Translations under genes and position numbers: made by a program
DNA from: a bacterium HR15
Lineage (GTDB): Bacteria; Armatimonadota; Fimbriimonadia; Fimbriimonadales; GBS-DC
NCBI GenBank assembly: GCA_002898555.1
Contig: BEHR01000028.1
Location: 1 to 53,544 of the forward strand
DNA: 53,544 nt
Reading direction: 5' to 3'
Notes under the pieces: model-generated
Seen by the model: the letters and a program-made list of their open reading frames with translations, nothing else
Told to the model about the DNA's origin: nothing
Databases searched by the model: none
In this document: positions 8,555-15,924 of the stretch, piece after piece
Layout: every line of letters begins with the position of its first letter
How positions within the stretch are numbered: position 1 is the first letter of the stretch

Positions 8555-8794
8555 ATGGCGCAAAAGGTGGTGCGGGAATGGTTGGTTCCCGATATGACCT
8601 GTGATGGGTGCGTGCAGGCGATTCGGCGGTCGCTGAGCGGTCTGGCGGGCGTGGAACAGGTGGCGATTGAACTGAACACAAAGCGCGTGCAGGTGCAGTT
8701 CGACCCCACACAGATTCTGGCGGACGCGATCCAGCAGCGCATCGAGCAGGCGGGCTTCACGCCCCAGCCTGCACCCCCCACCGAAGGGGAGTGA
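8555..8794 (+). CDS. Small heavy-metal-associated (HMA) domain protein, CopZ-like
   Basis: 79 residues from ATG 8555, with GGAGG 10 nt upstream. It has a complete HMA ferredoxin-like fold: metal site DMTCDGC (Cys16, Cys19), then AIRRSLSGLAGVEQVAIELNTKRVQVQF and a final helix. In the family this loop binds Cu(I), and in some members other soft metals, for delivery to P-type ATPases or for buffering. Its stop overlaps the start of the following histidine kinase by 4 nt (GTGA), so the two are translationally coupled. A chaperone fused by operon to a two-component system suggests metal or redox sensing, which is an inference. Confidence 0.85.
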   Translation: MAQKVVREWLVPDMTCDGCVQAIRRSLSGLAGVEQVAIELNTKRVQVQFDPTQILADAIQQRIEQAGFTPQPAPPTEGE

Positions 8795-9951
8795 GCACGG
8801 TGGCGTCCCGAATTACACGCCAGTATCAGCGCTTCACGCGCGTCAACACCAGCGTCTGGCTGATCGTGGTAGCCGCCATCGCATGGGGCGTGGCACGCCA
8901 TGTACAGGGCACCCTTGATCTGACCTACGGACAGCTCGTCACGCTCGCGATTATGGGGGTGGTCTCAGCCATCGCGCGCACCTGGGTCGGCTTACGCGAT
9001 CCGCACATCATGTACTCCTTCACCATCCCCTTAGCGGTTTACGATATGCTTGTGATCTCGATCGCGGTAGCGATGACGGGCAAATACGCCAGCGAAGTGT
9101 GGCTGCTCTATCTGATGTTGCTCGTGTCGGAAGCCGCGGTGATGACCACGCCCGTGCTGTTCGTGATGGTGGGCGTCGCGGCGGTGGGCTATCTTTTAGC
9201 GTGCCAGCCACTGCCCTTAAGGCTATGGACAGACTTCGGCTACCGAGTGGCAACGATGGGACTGCTTCCCTGGCTGATCCATCAAGTGCATCGTACCCAC
9301 CTGGAATACCGCGCGGAGCTGGCGGAGCTGCGCGAGCAGGTCGAACTCAGCCGTGAACGGGAGCGCATCGCCCGCGAATTCCATGACGGGTTGGGTAGCA
9401 CGCTCGTCCAAGGGATTCTGAGGCTGGAACGCGCCTGCCGCCAGATGCACACGGCGAATGAACATGAATGCTCGTTGCAGGAGCAGATTCAGCTGCTGCG
9501 CACCGCGCTGGACGAAACGCGCCAAATTATTCAGCATCTGCAGGTCGACGAAAATGTCGACCTGTGCCAGCGTCTGCAGCAGCTGGCGAACCGCGCTGCA
9601 GAGCGACTGGGAGTGGGACTGCAGTTCGAATGCCCGCCATCACTGCCGACACTGACCCCCTTACAGACATTGATGCTGACGCGCGTGGTTCAGGAGGCAC
9701 TGAACAATATCATCAAGCACGCAAGCGGTGTGCGCACCATCCGGGTGGAGATCCAGTTGCAGGATAAGTTGCTTATTGGGCGAATCCGTGATGATGGGGC
9801 GGGCTTCGACCCGGCACGGGCGATTCAGGGGTGCGGCTTACACAATATGCAGGAGCGTATCGAGAGTCTGGGCGGGCACTTTCACCTCTCCAGCACGCCC
9901 GGTGAAGGCACTTGCATCGAGTTCAAAGTACCAATCGGAAGAGACCAATAA
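8791..9951 (+). CDS. NarL/DegS-type sensor histidine kinase with membrane N-terminus
   Basis: 386 residues from GTG 8791, overlapping the preceding gene by 4 nt. Residues about 20-165 hold four or five hydrophobic segments and no extracytoplasmic domain of any size, so the signal may be sensed in the membrane. A short coiled coil (LAELREQVELSRERERIAR) leads to the HisKA_3 dimerisation motif REFHDGLGSTLVQG (His198). A HATPase_c domain follows, with the N-box around VVQEALNNIIKHA, DDGAGFD, and GCGLHNMQERIESLGG. The response regulator 75 nt downstream is the evident partner. Between them lies an A/T palindrome repeat. Confidence 0.88.
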   Translation: MSTVASRITRQYQRFTRVNTSVWLIVVAAIAWGVARHVQGTLDLTYGQLVTLAIMGVVSAIARTWVGLRDPHIMYSFTIPLAVYDMLVISIAVAMTGKYASEVWLLYLMLLVSEAAVMTTPVLFVMVGVAAVGYLLACQPLPLRLWTDFGYRVATMGLLPWLIHQVHRTHLEYRAELAELREQVELSRERERIAREFHDGLGSTLVQGILRLERACRQMHTANEHECSLQEQIQLLRTALDETRQIIQHLQVDENVDLCQRLQQLANRAAERLGVGLQFECPPSLPTLTPLQTLMLTRVVQEALNNIIKHASGVRTIRVEIQLQDKLLIGRIRDDGAGFDPARAIQGCGLHNMQERIESLGGHFHLSSTPGEGTCIEFKVPIGRDQ

Positions 9952-10008
9952 ATTCTTGTCTTCGGGGTTGAAGGAAAAATTTTGCTCTGGGTCAGAGAAG
10001 AAATTTCA
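9947..10008. repeat. A/T-armed palindromic repeat between kinase and regulator genes
   Basis: A degenerate member of the palindrome family. It contains GAAGGAAAAATTTTG and the diagnostic GGGTCAGAG followed by A-rich and AAATTTC sequence. It fills the 75-bp gap between histidine kinase stop and response regulator start. Confidence 0.6.
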
Positions 10009-10026
10009 GCTGGGAGGGTAAATCCG

Positions 10027-10677
10027 ATGGAGATCGTGCGTTTGATCATAGCGGAAGATGAAGCGCCGCTGCGCGAGCATTTAGCAGAGATTTTGCAGAG
10101 CGAGGGCACGATTGACCTGCTCGGATGCGCTACCGATGGTGAGCAGGTGTTGCAACTTGCCATGCAGTTCGAACCCCATGTTGCGCTGATGGACATCAAG
10201 ATGCCTCGTATGAACGGCATCGAAGCGACTCGCCGCATTAAACAGGTGATGCCCCGTATCCAGGTGGTCATCTGGACGATCTATGCCGATGACCAGAATG
10301 TGTTCGAGGCGCTCAAGGCTGGTGCGATTGGCTATCTGCTTAAAGATAGCCCACCCAGCGAGATTGTGCAAGGTGTCCATGCAGCGGCGCGGGGCGAATC
10401 ACAACTGCATCCAGCGGTCGCTGCGCGCGTGATCCAGGAGTTCCAGCGCGTGCACACCGAGCATGCAAGAGCGTCGCACTTGCTGGCGGAGCTGACCGCG
10501 CGTGAACTCGATATTCTGCGCATGATCGCCCAAGGCAAGCGTAATAAGGAGATTGCGGACGCGCTCTTTATCACCGAAAAGACCGTCAAAAACTACATCT
10601 CCAACATCCTGTTCAAGTTGCAGGTGAACTCGCGCACGGAAGCGGCACTGCTCGCGGTGCGTCAAGGGCTGGTCTGA
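10027..10677 (+). CDS. NarL/FixJ-family response regulator
   Basis: 216 residues from ATG 10027, preceded by GGGAGGG. The receiver domain shows the acidic pair (IIAEDEAP), the phosphoacceptor Asp56 in HVALMDIKMP, and the conserved Lys in GYLLKDSPPSE. The C-terminal LuxR-type helix-turn-helix (about residues 150-212) contains LTARELDILRMIAQGKRNKEI and TVKNYISNILFKL, typical of NarL regulators that bind DNA as dimers after phosphorylation. It pairs with the kinase directly upstream. Targets are unknown; the HMA protein at the head of the operon is a candidate. Confidence 0.9.
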   Translation: MEIVRLIIAEDEAPLREHLAEILQSEGTIDLLGCATDGEQVLQLAMQFEPHVALMDIKMPRMNGIEATRRIKQVMPRIQVVIWTIYADDQNVFEALKAGAIGYLLKDSPPSEIVQGVHAAARGESQLHPAVAARVIQEFQRVHTEHARASHLLAELTARELDILRMIAQGKRNKEIADALFITEKTVKNYISNILFKLQVNSRTEAALLAVRQGLV

Positions 10678-10709
10678 ATTGCTTCACCGTTTCGCTCTTC
10701 ACTCAAGCA

Positions 10710-11642
10710 ATGCGTGCGACCTATCTTTCACTGCGACCGCTGGTGTTATGGCTTCAGGTGGAGCGACCATTGGACTGGCTCGCGCTTTTTGGTCGCGACG
10801 CCCCGCGCGAGCTGGAGATTGGTTTCGGCAACGGCGACTATCTGGTTGCCCGCGCCCGCCAACACCCAGAGCGCGACTTCATCGGCATCGAAATCGAGTG
10901 GGAAAGCGTGCAGCGCACCTTGCGACGCATCGCCCAAGCCGGGGTGAAGAATATACGCTTGTTGCTGGGCGATGCAACCCCCATCCTCTACCGCGCGATA
11001 GCTCCCGAATCGTTCATCCGTATCTATTCGCTTTTTCCATGCCCCTGGCCCAAAAAACGGCATCATAAATACCGACTGTTCAGCCAACGATTTTTGCAAC
11101 TACTCAACAGCCGCTTGCTGTCCGATGGCGAGGTGCAAGTGGTGACTGACCACGAGGAGTATTTCGGCTGGGTATTGAGCCAGATTACCGACACGGGTTT
11201 CACCGCCTTTGCTCGCACGCTGCCACCCAGCTTCGGCACCAAATATGAGCGCAAATGGCTGGCAAGCGGGCAACAGGTATTCTACGAGCTAACCCTGCGC
11301 CGTGTGGAACCCGTTGCTGTCCCGCTGAAGGAGGATGTGCCGATGGAAACCTACCGAGTGCCGCACTTTGACCCAGACCATCTGTCACTGCAGGATGTGG
11401 CGGAGGAGGTGCATGTGCATTTCAAAGAGGTGCTGTATGACCCACGCCGCCAGATTGGGATGGTGCGTGTGGTGGTCGTGGAGGATGATCTGACTCAGCA
11501 CTTCTGGATCGAGATTGTGCATACGCCCCAGGGCTGGCACATTCGCCCCGCGCCCGGTTGTGGCGTGATTCCAACGGTGGGCGTGCAGCGCGCACTGGAT
11601 CAGGTGCGCGATGCCTGTCTGGAAGCGGGGAATAGGGATTAG
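10710..11642 (+). CDS. trmB: tRNA (guanine-N7)-methyltransferase TrmB with about 110-residue C-terminal extension
   Basis: 310 residues. Residues 1-198 are TrmB: the SAM site LEIGFGNGDYL (35-45), EIEW (61-64), LLLGDA, and the tRNA-contacting segment FPCPWPKKRHHKYRL. This family makes m7G46 in the variable loop of tRNA. Residues about 200-310 form an extra domain beginning MPMETYRVPHF-like and containing HVHFKEVLYDPRRQIGMVRVVVVEDD, which I do not recognise. Long forms of TrmB are known in some thermophiles. In the E. coli enzyme the equivalent segment is FPDPW; here the functionally important Asp (E. coli 144) is Cys and Arg154 is Tyr. No Shine-Dalgarno is obvious, so the exact start is uncertain. 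Confidence 0.85.
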   Translation: MRATYLSLRPLVLWLQVERPLDWLALFGRDAPRELEIGFGNGDYLVARARQHPERDFIGIEIEWESVQRTLRRIAQAGVKNIRLLLGDATPILYRAIAPESFIRIYSLFPCPWPKKRHHKYRLFSQRFLQLLNSRLLSDGEVQVVTDHEEYFGWVLSQITDTGFTAFARTLPPSFGTKYERKWLASGQQVFYELTLRRVEPVAVPLKEDVPMETYRVPHFDPDHLSLQDVAEEVHVHFKEVLYDPRRQIGMVRVVVVEDDLTQHFWIEIVHTPQGWHIRPAPGCGVIPTVGVQRALDQVRDACLEAGNRD

Positions 11643-11647
11643 GCGTT

Positions 11648-11666
11648 TGAGACGCCTGAGACTCTG
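11648..11666 (+). repeat. 19-bp direct repeat, left copy, flanking the toxin-antitoxin pair
   Basis: TGAGACGCCTGAGACTCTG starts 6 nt after the trmB stop and is repeated exactly at 12544-12562. The two copies bracket the toxin-antitoxin cassette. Confidence 0.7.
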
Positions 11667-11706
11667 TTTAGGAAGCGAGCGGTTACCATCGCTCCTATGT
11701 CATACC

Positions 11707-12114
11707 TTACCAGATGACAGGCACAAGCCCACTCTGATGAATATTCTGATCCTTTGTAACTAATGGTACATCCAACGCTTTGGCGGTCGCCACGATGATT
11801 CTGTCTGGCATATCGGGAACACTGGTGCGCGGTATCTGAGGTAATATCTGTAATATCGACATGTCAAGAGGTACTAATACAAAAGGAAATTGCCAATGTT
11901 CACTAAAAAGCGTTACCACACTGCTCACAAAGCCTGATGGTATCCTTCCTTTTTCCTCAAGATATACAATTTCCACAATGCTGATTGCTGACACAGCGAG
12001 CAGATTCCCTTGCCGCCAATGATCATAAATAAATGCATGGGCAGGTGACGAGAGCTGTGGATCATCGGTTAGAAACCATACAAAAGCATGGGTATCTATC
12101 AACGCACTTATCAT
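11707..12114 (-). CDS. PIN-domain ribonuclease toxin (VapC type)
   Basis: 135 residues from ATG 12114, which overlaps the stop of the upstream antitoxin-like gene by 4 nt (ATGA). The PIN fold is shown by ALIDTHAFVWFL (first Asp), SAISIVEIVYLEEKG (Glu), PDMPDRIIVATAKAL (third acid) and LVTKDQNI (fourth Asp). All four acids that bind Mg/Mn in VapC-like RNases are present. In known systems such toxins cleave tRNA or rRNA unless bound by the partner. The next gene upstream on this strand is the presumed antitoxin. The cassette is enclosed by 19-bp direct repeats. Confidence 0.85.
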   Translation of the reverse strand: MISALIDTHAFVWFLTDDPQLSSPAHAFIYDHWRQGNLLAVSAISIVEIVYLEEKGRIPSGFVSSVVTLFSEHWQFPFVLVPLDMSILQILPQIPRTSVPDMPDRIIVATAKALDVPLVTKDQNIHQSGLVPVIW

Positions 12115-12488
12115 TCCGAACCTCGTACCCATTGGCGCCAGACTTCGCGGCGCGCCTCAACAAAATCTTCATAGGCAACGCTGAAGTTCCATAAGCGTGA
12201 AACCATGGAGGATGCCAGCATGGTCCGAACGGCAACATGGGAGGATTCGTCTTCGCTCTTTTTCATCAAGCTTTGAAGCTGCTGCATTAGCTGTTGGCGT
12301 CCCTCTAATGGGAGCTGGTTGAGGCGTTCCAGCCATGTGTAGAAGATTGGATCACGCCGAATGCGCCAGCGAGGGATTGGTTTACGCGTTGCGCCGTTTC
12401 TTGTGGATTGACGCAGACTGCGCAGTAAACGCTTCTGTATAGGGAAAGGCAGACGCATGATTCCTTCGAGTATCTTCTCTACGCTCAT
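12111..12488 (-). CDS. Putative antitoxin partner of the PIN-domain toxin
   Basis: 125 residues from ATG 12488; in-frame GTG codons at 12497 and 12500 are alternatives, and 12497 lies 6 nt after a TACACT element. The protein is helical and strongly charged, rich in Arg, Leu and Gln (for example RQQLMQQLQSLMKKSEDESS). It does not match a VapB, Phd or AbrB family that I recognise. Its role as antitoxin is inferred from its position, the 4-nt overlap with the PIN toxin and the lack of other neighbours. Its length exceeds that of most antitoxins. Confidence 0.55.
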   Translation of the reverse strand: MSVEKILEGIMRLPFPIQKRLLRSLRQSTRNGATRKPIPRWRIRRDPIFYTWLERLNQLPLEGRQQLMQQLQSLMKKSEDESSHVAVRTMLASSMVSRLWNFSVAYEDFVEARREVWRQWVRGSE

Positions 12489-12503
12489 TGCTTCCACCAC
12501 TAT

Positions 12504-12509
12504 AGTGTA
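12504..12509 (-). promoter_or_regulatory. -10 element TACACT of the toxin-antitoxin pair
   Basis: On the minus strand TTGGG-TACACT lies 6 nt before an in-frame GTG (12497) and 15 nt before ATG 12488. Confidence 0.35.
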
Positions 12510-12527
12510 CCCAAGTCCCCTCTATCC

Positions 12528-15500
12528 CTATGGATTTGGAGGATGAGACGCCTGAGACTCTGGGCTCGCAATTGTTTGGAGCAGCCATTCCACTGCTTTT
12601 TCTAATTGCGGGTCGCGCTCATTGAGCCAGTCCTCGGGCGACATCCATACAGCCACATCGGGCTTTTCTCCGTTGTTTTCCATGTTGGAGCCGTCTTTGC
12701 GGAACGCGCCCTGCTGCGGCATACGCGCGCTGGTGCCATCCACCAGCTCCAATCCCCATGTCCAGATAACATAGCCTGGCGTTTCCCAGCCGATGAGTTT
12801 TGCCAGTCCGCGTGCCCGCATTGCGTAGGGGAACATCTCCGCGTTGGAGAAGCTGCGCTCGTTCATCATCACCACCATCGGGATATTGAGCGCACCATAG
12901 GGGGCGGTTTCAGGGAGGCTATCGCGTGGCACATAAAAAGCGTAGGGCTTGCGTTCCAGCCAGTCGACGAGTGTGTCGGCAATATTGCCTCCCCCGTTGA
13001 AGCGCACATCGATAATCATCGCCTGCTTGTCCAAAGCGTACTCATAGAACTCGCGCTCGAAGCGGGTTTGGTTGCTTCCGCCCATCCCTGCGATATGCAC
13101 ATAGCCGATTTTGCCGCTGCTGCGCGTCTCCACAAAGCGTCGGGCGCGTTCGATGCGATTGCGATAATGGAGCTCGCTCCATTCGCCTCCACTGAGCGGC
13201 TTATATCTGACCACCCGCGCTCCCTCTTCAACGGGACGGCGGTTGACCAGAAACTCGAAGGTGCGGTCGCCTTTATCGTTGATGAGTTGCCACAGTTGCT
13301 GATCGGGGCGCACAGGTTCCCCGTTGATTTTCAGCACATACTCGCCCGGGTGGATGCGGGTTTCGGGGTAGGCGCCGGGCGCACCTTGCGGCACTTGCGC
13401 AACTTTCAGTCCTGGACCAGGGTAGCTGTAGTCGATGGTGAAGCCCAAATGGGGCGTGCTGGGGCTGCGGACACCGCCGGGGGCAGGTCCCACCTCGCTA
13501 TGCGACGCCTCCAGCTCGCCCACCATCATCTGCAGCACAAGGGCGAACTCCTCGCGTGTCTCCACCCCATTTAGCAGAGGCTCATAGCGCTGGCGGATCG
13601 CCACCCAGTCGCGCCCATGGAAAGCGGGGTCATAGAACCCACGCTCATAGGCACGCCAGAACTGCACGAACGCTGCCTTGCGCTCAGCGCGTGTATCCAC
13701 TTCCATATCAGCCTTGAAGTCGACCTTTTCCACTTTGTTGTTCGCGCCCAGATTCATCGTGTAGAGTTCACCGTTGCGAATGTAATAAAGCATTTTGCCA
13801 TCGGCAGACACGCGCAACGCCGCATGTCCCCCACCACTGGTCAGCCGCTTGCTCTCCTTGCCATCATAGGAGACCTGCCAGATATCGCCTTCGGAAAGGA
13901 AGTAAATCTTGCCGTCGCTGGCGATGGTAAGGTCGCCGTCGGGATTCTGCGCGAGGTGCCTTCGGATGCGTTGCTCAATACGCTCAAAATCGATCTTGAC
14001 CTCCACCGGCTCTTTGGGCTTTTCGAACCGGAGATCCATATCGTCGGTACGGGCAACCTCTTCGGTCAGCGGCAGGATGTAGAGTCCGTTCCCGTCGCGA
14101 TTGCTCTGGAAAAAGAGGTACTTGCCGTCGGGCGACCAGGTGGGCTGGCTGTGATAGGCGTTCAAGCGCGTGATATTGATCGGCTCACCCCCGTCAGCAG
14201 GCACGATCCAGAGGTTCCATGCCCGGTTTTTGCCACGCCGCTGGATGCAGAGCCACTTCATATCGGGCGACCAGGCGAAATCACCTCCTCCCAGCCCGTA
14301 CCAGTGCGTGCCCGGCTCATGCAAGATGCGCTTGATTTCGCCCGTTTCAAGGGTCAGCACATAGAGTCCACCGTCTGCACCCGAAACCCAGAAGCCCAGC
14401 TGCTTGCCGTCTGGCGAGAGCTTGAGGCGCGTCACATCCGCGGGCTGTTTCCAGAGTAGGCGCACCTGGAGCGTTTCCAGATCGAGCGCATAGAGTTGCT
14501 GGTAGTAGTTGCGGTCAGAAGTGAAGTAAAGCGTCTTCCCATCCTTTGACCAGACGAAGTCGGAGTCGTCGCCCGCCCAATCGGTGAGGCGTCGGGCGAA
14601 CTCCGCGTTGCGTTTCGCAGGGGTCTCTTTGGGCTTTTCGACGGCAATCGTCCAGATATCGCCGCGCAGCCCGAAGGCGAACTGTTTGCCATCGGGTGAT
14701 GGCTCAGCTTCCGAAACGCCACTGGTGAACACCTCGCGCCGGCGCGGGTTCTGGGATTCGTCCTGCGTGGCGTAGAGGGTGAGCTTCCGTGCTTCGCGCT
14801 GACCCGCTGGCAGCAGATAGAGATCGCCCTCATACTCAAAGGCGATATCACCCGTACGAGAAGCCACACTCGGATAGCGGATGCTGCCACCGGTGAAATG
14901 AGTGAGCTGCCGTTCACGCCCGCGCAGATCGATCAACCAGAGGTTCGGGGTGCGACGCGGATTATCCTTGAACAGGGGCAGCCGCTCGCCCAGCCGAGGC
15001 GAAGCAGGTGTCTCCTCGCCAATCGTCACGGTGAGCAGCATGTTGCCATCAGGCATCCATTGGGTCCATAGATGTTGGCGACGGTCATTCGTTAGGGCAC
15101 GCCGCTCCCCCGTGCCCAAATGCACCAACCACACCTGCATCGCGGCAGACCCTACATAGCGCGGGCGCCACCAGGGAAAACCATGTCGACCATAGACCAA
15201 CCATTGACCGTCGGGCGAAATCTGCGGGCTGTTGATCGCGTTGTAATCCTCCACGAGACGCTTGAACCGCCCCGTGCGCACATCCAGCTGCACCACCGAA
15301 GGGTTATTCGAATCATACGATGCGCTATAATAGAGATATCGCCCGTCGCGACTCCAGCTGCTGGGGATTTCCGCTTGGCTATGGAAGGTAAGCTGGCGAG
15401 GCGCACCGCCTGCAGCAGGCATAATAAAGATGTCCCAGTTGCCATTGCGCAGACTGGCAAAGGCGAGCCAATTGCCTTCCGGCGACCAAAGCGGATAGGC

Positions 15501-15743
15501 ATCGTATTCCACATGGCGGGTCAGGGGAATGGCGCGCCCCCCTTCTGCCGACGCAAGCCAGATGTCACCCCGATAGACAAACGCCACCTGCTTGCCATCA
15601 GGGCTGAGCGCGGGCATCCGTGCCCCTCGAATAGGCTCTGGTTGTGGTGGGGGCAGTTGCGCAGTTGCCAGCATGCATACAAACGGGAAGCACCCAAATG
15701 CCGTGAACCATCTCCATACGTGCATAAAGCAAGAGTTAGACAT
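12528..15743 (-). CDS. Exported tricorn-type protease (TolB-like propellers, PDZ, S41 peptidase)
   Basis: 1071 residues with a signal peptide (cleavage near LATAQ). The N-terminal two thirds are TolB/WD-like blades with repeated motifs such as PALSPDGKQVAFVYRGDIWL and LSPDGKQLGFWVSG, forming two propellers. A linker (about residues 640-720) precedes a PDZ-like region (PGAYPETRIHPGEYVLKINGEPV). The C-terminal S41 domain has GGGNIADTLVDWL and the nucleophile region NERSFSNAEMFPYAMR (Ser at about 966). Tricorn-like proteases degrade oligopeptides; this one is predicted outside the cytoplasm. The GGGAGG before ATG 15743 is only 1 nt away, unusually close. The last codons overlap one copy of the 19-bp repeat. 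Confidence 0.85.
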   Translation of the reverse strand: MSNSCFMHVWRWFTAFGCFPFVCMLATAQLPPPQPEPIRGARMPALSPDGKQVAFVYRGDIWLASAEGGRAIPLTRHVEYDAYPLWSPEGNWLAFASLRNGNWDIFIMPAAGGAPRQLTFHSQAEIPSSWSRDGRYLYYSASYDSNNPSVVQLDVRTGRFKRLVEDYNAINSPQISPDGQWLVYGRHGFPWWRPRYVGSAAMQVWLVHLGTGERRALTNDRRQHLWTQWMPDGNMLLTVTIGEETPASPRLGERLPLFKDNPRRTPNLWLIDLRGRERQLTHFTGGSIRYPSVASRTGDIAFEYEGDLYLLPAGQREARKLTLYATQDESQNPRRREVFTSGVSEAEPSPDGKQFAFGLRGDIWTIAVEKPKETPAKRNAEFARRLTDWAGDDSDFVWSKDGKTLYFTSDRNYYQQLYALDLETLQVRLLWKQPADVTRLKLSPDGKQLGFWVSGADGGLYVLTLETGEIKRILHEPGTHWYGLGGGDFAWSPDMKWLCIQRRGKNRAWNLWIVPADGGEPINITRLNAYHSQPTWSPDGKYLFFQSNRDGNGLYILPLTEEVARTDDMDLRFEKPKEPVEVKIDFERIEQRIRRHLAQNPDGDLTIASDGKIYFLSEGDIWQVSYDGKESKRLTSGGGHAALRVSADGKMLYYIRNGELYTMNLGANNKVEKVDFKADMEVDTRAERKAAFVQFWRAYERGFYDPAFHGRDWVAIRQRYEPLLNGVETREEFALVLQMMVGELEASHSEVGPAPGGVRSPSTPHLGFTIDYSYPGPGLKVAQVPQGAPGAYPETRIHPGEYVLKINGEPVRPDQQLWQLINDKGDRTFEFLVNRRPVEEGARVVRYKPLSGGEWSELHYRNRIERARRFVETRSSGKIGYVHIAGMGGSNQTRFEREFYEYALDKQAMIIDVRFNGGGNIADTLVDWLERKPYAFYVPRDSLPETAPYGALNIPMVVMMNERSFSNAEMFPYAMRARGLAKLIGWETPGYVIWTWGLELVDGTSARMPQQGAFRKDGSNMENNGEKPDVAVWMSPEDWLNERDPQLEKAVEWLLQTIASPESQASHPPNP
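12544..12562 (+). repeat. 19-bp direct repeat, right copy, flanking the toxin-antitoxin pair
   Basis: Exact copy of 11648-11666. It falls inside the last codons of the tricorn-type protease gene, encoding part of its Ser/Pro-rich tail. Confidence 0.7.
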
Positions 15744-15769
15744 GCCTCCCGATTTACCCTGCTTATCCT

Positions 15770-15832
15770 GAAAATTTTGCCGACTGGGTCGGAGAAAAAA
15801 TTTTTGTCCGCAGCGGGGTCAGAGAAAATTTC
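15770..15832. repeat. A/T-armed palindromic repeat between divergent genes
   Basis: Contains two partly overlapping copies of the family core: CTGGGTCGGAGAAAAAATTTT and GGGGTCAGAGAAAATTTC, bounded by GAAAATTTTG at the left. It lies between the protease (start 15743) and ceramidase (start 15925) genes, where both promoters must be. Confidence 0.65.
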
Positions 15833-15924
15833 ACGCTTTGACCGCTTTCTGAATCGCGTCGGGATCATGCAGGGAAAAAACCGCGCCTATCGAACGATTG
15901 TTCGACGCAGGAGGTGAGTTACTG

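Noticed and set aside
12606-14459. Long plus-strand reading frames opposite the tricorn-type protease
   Set aside because: They are shadows of the GC-rich coding strand; the minus-strand gene has clear domains and these have none.
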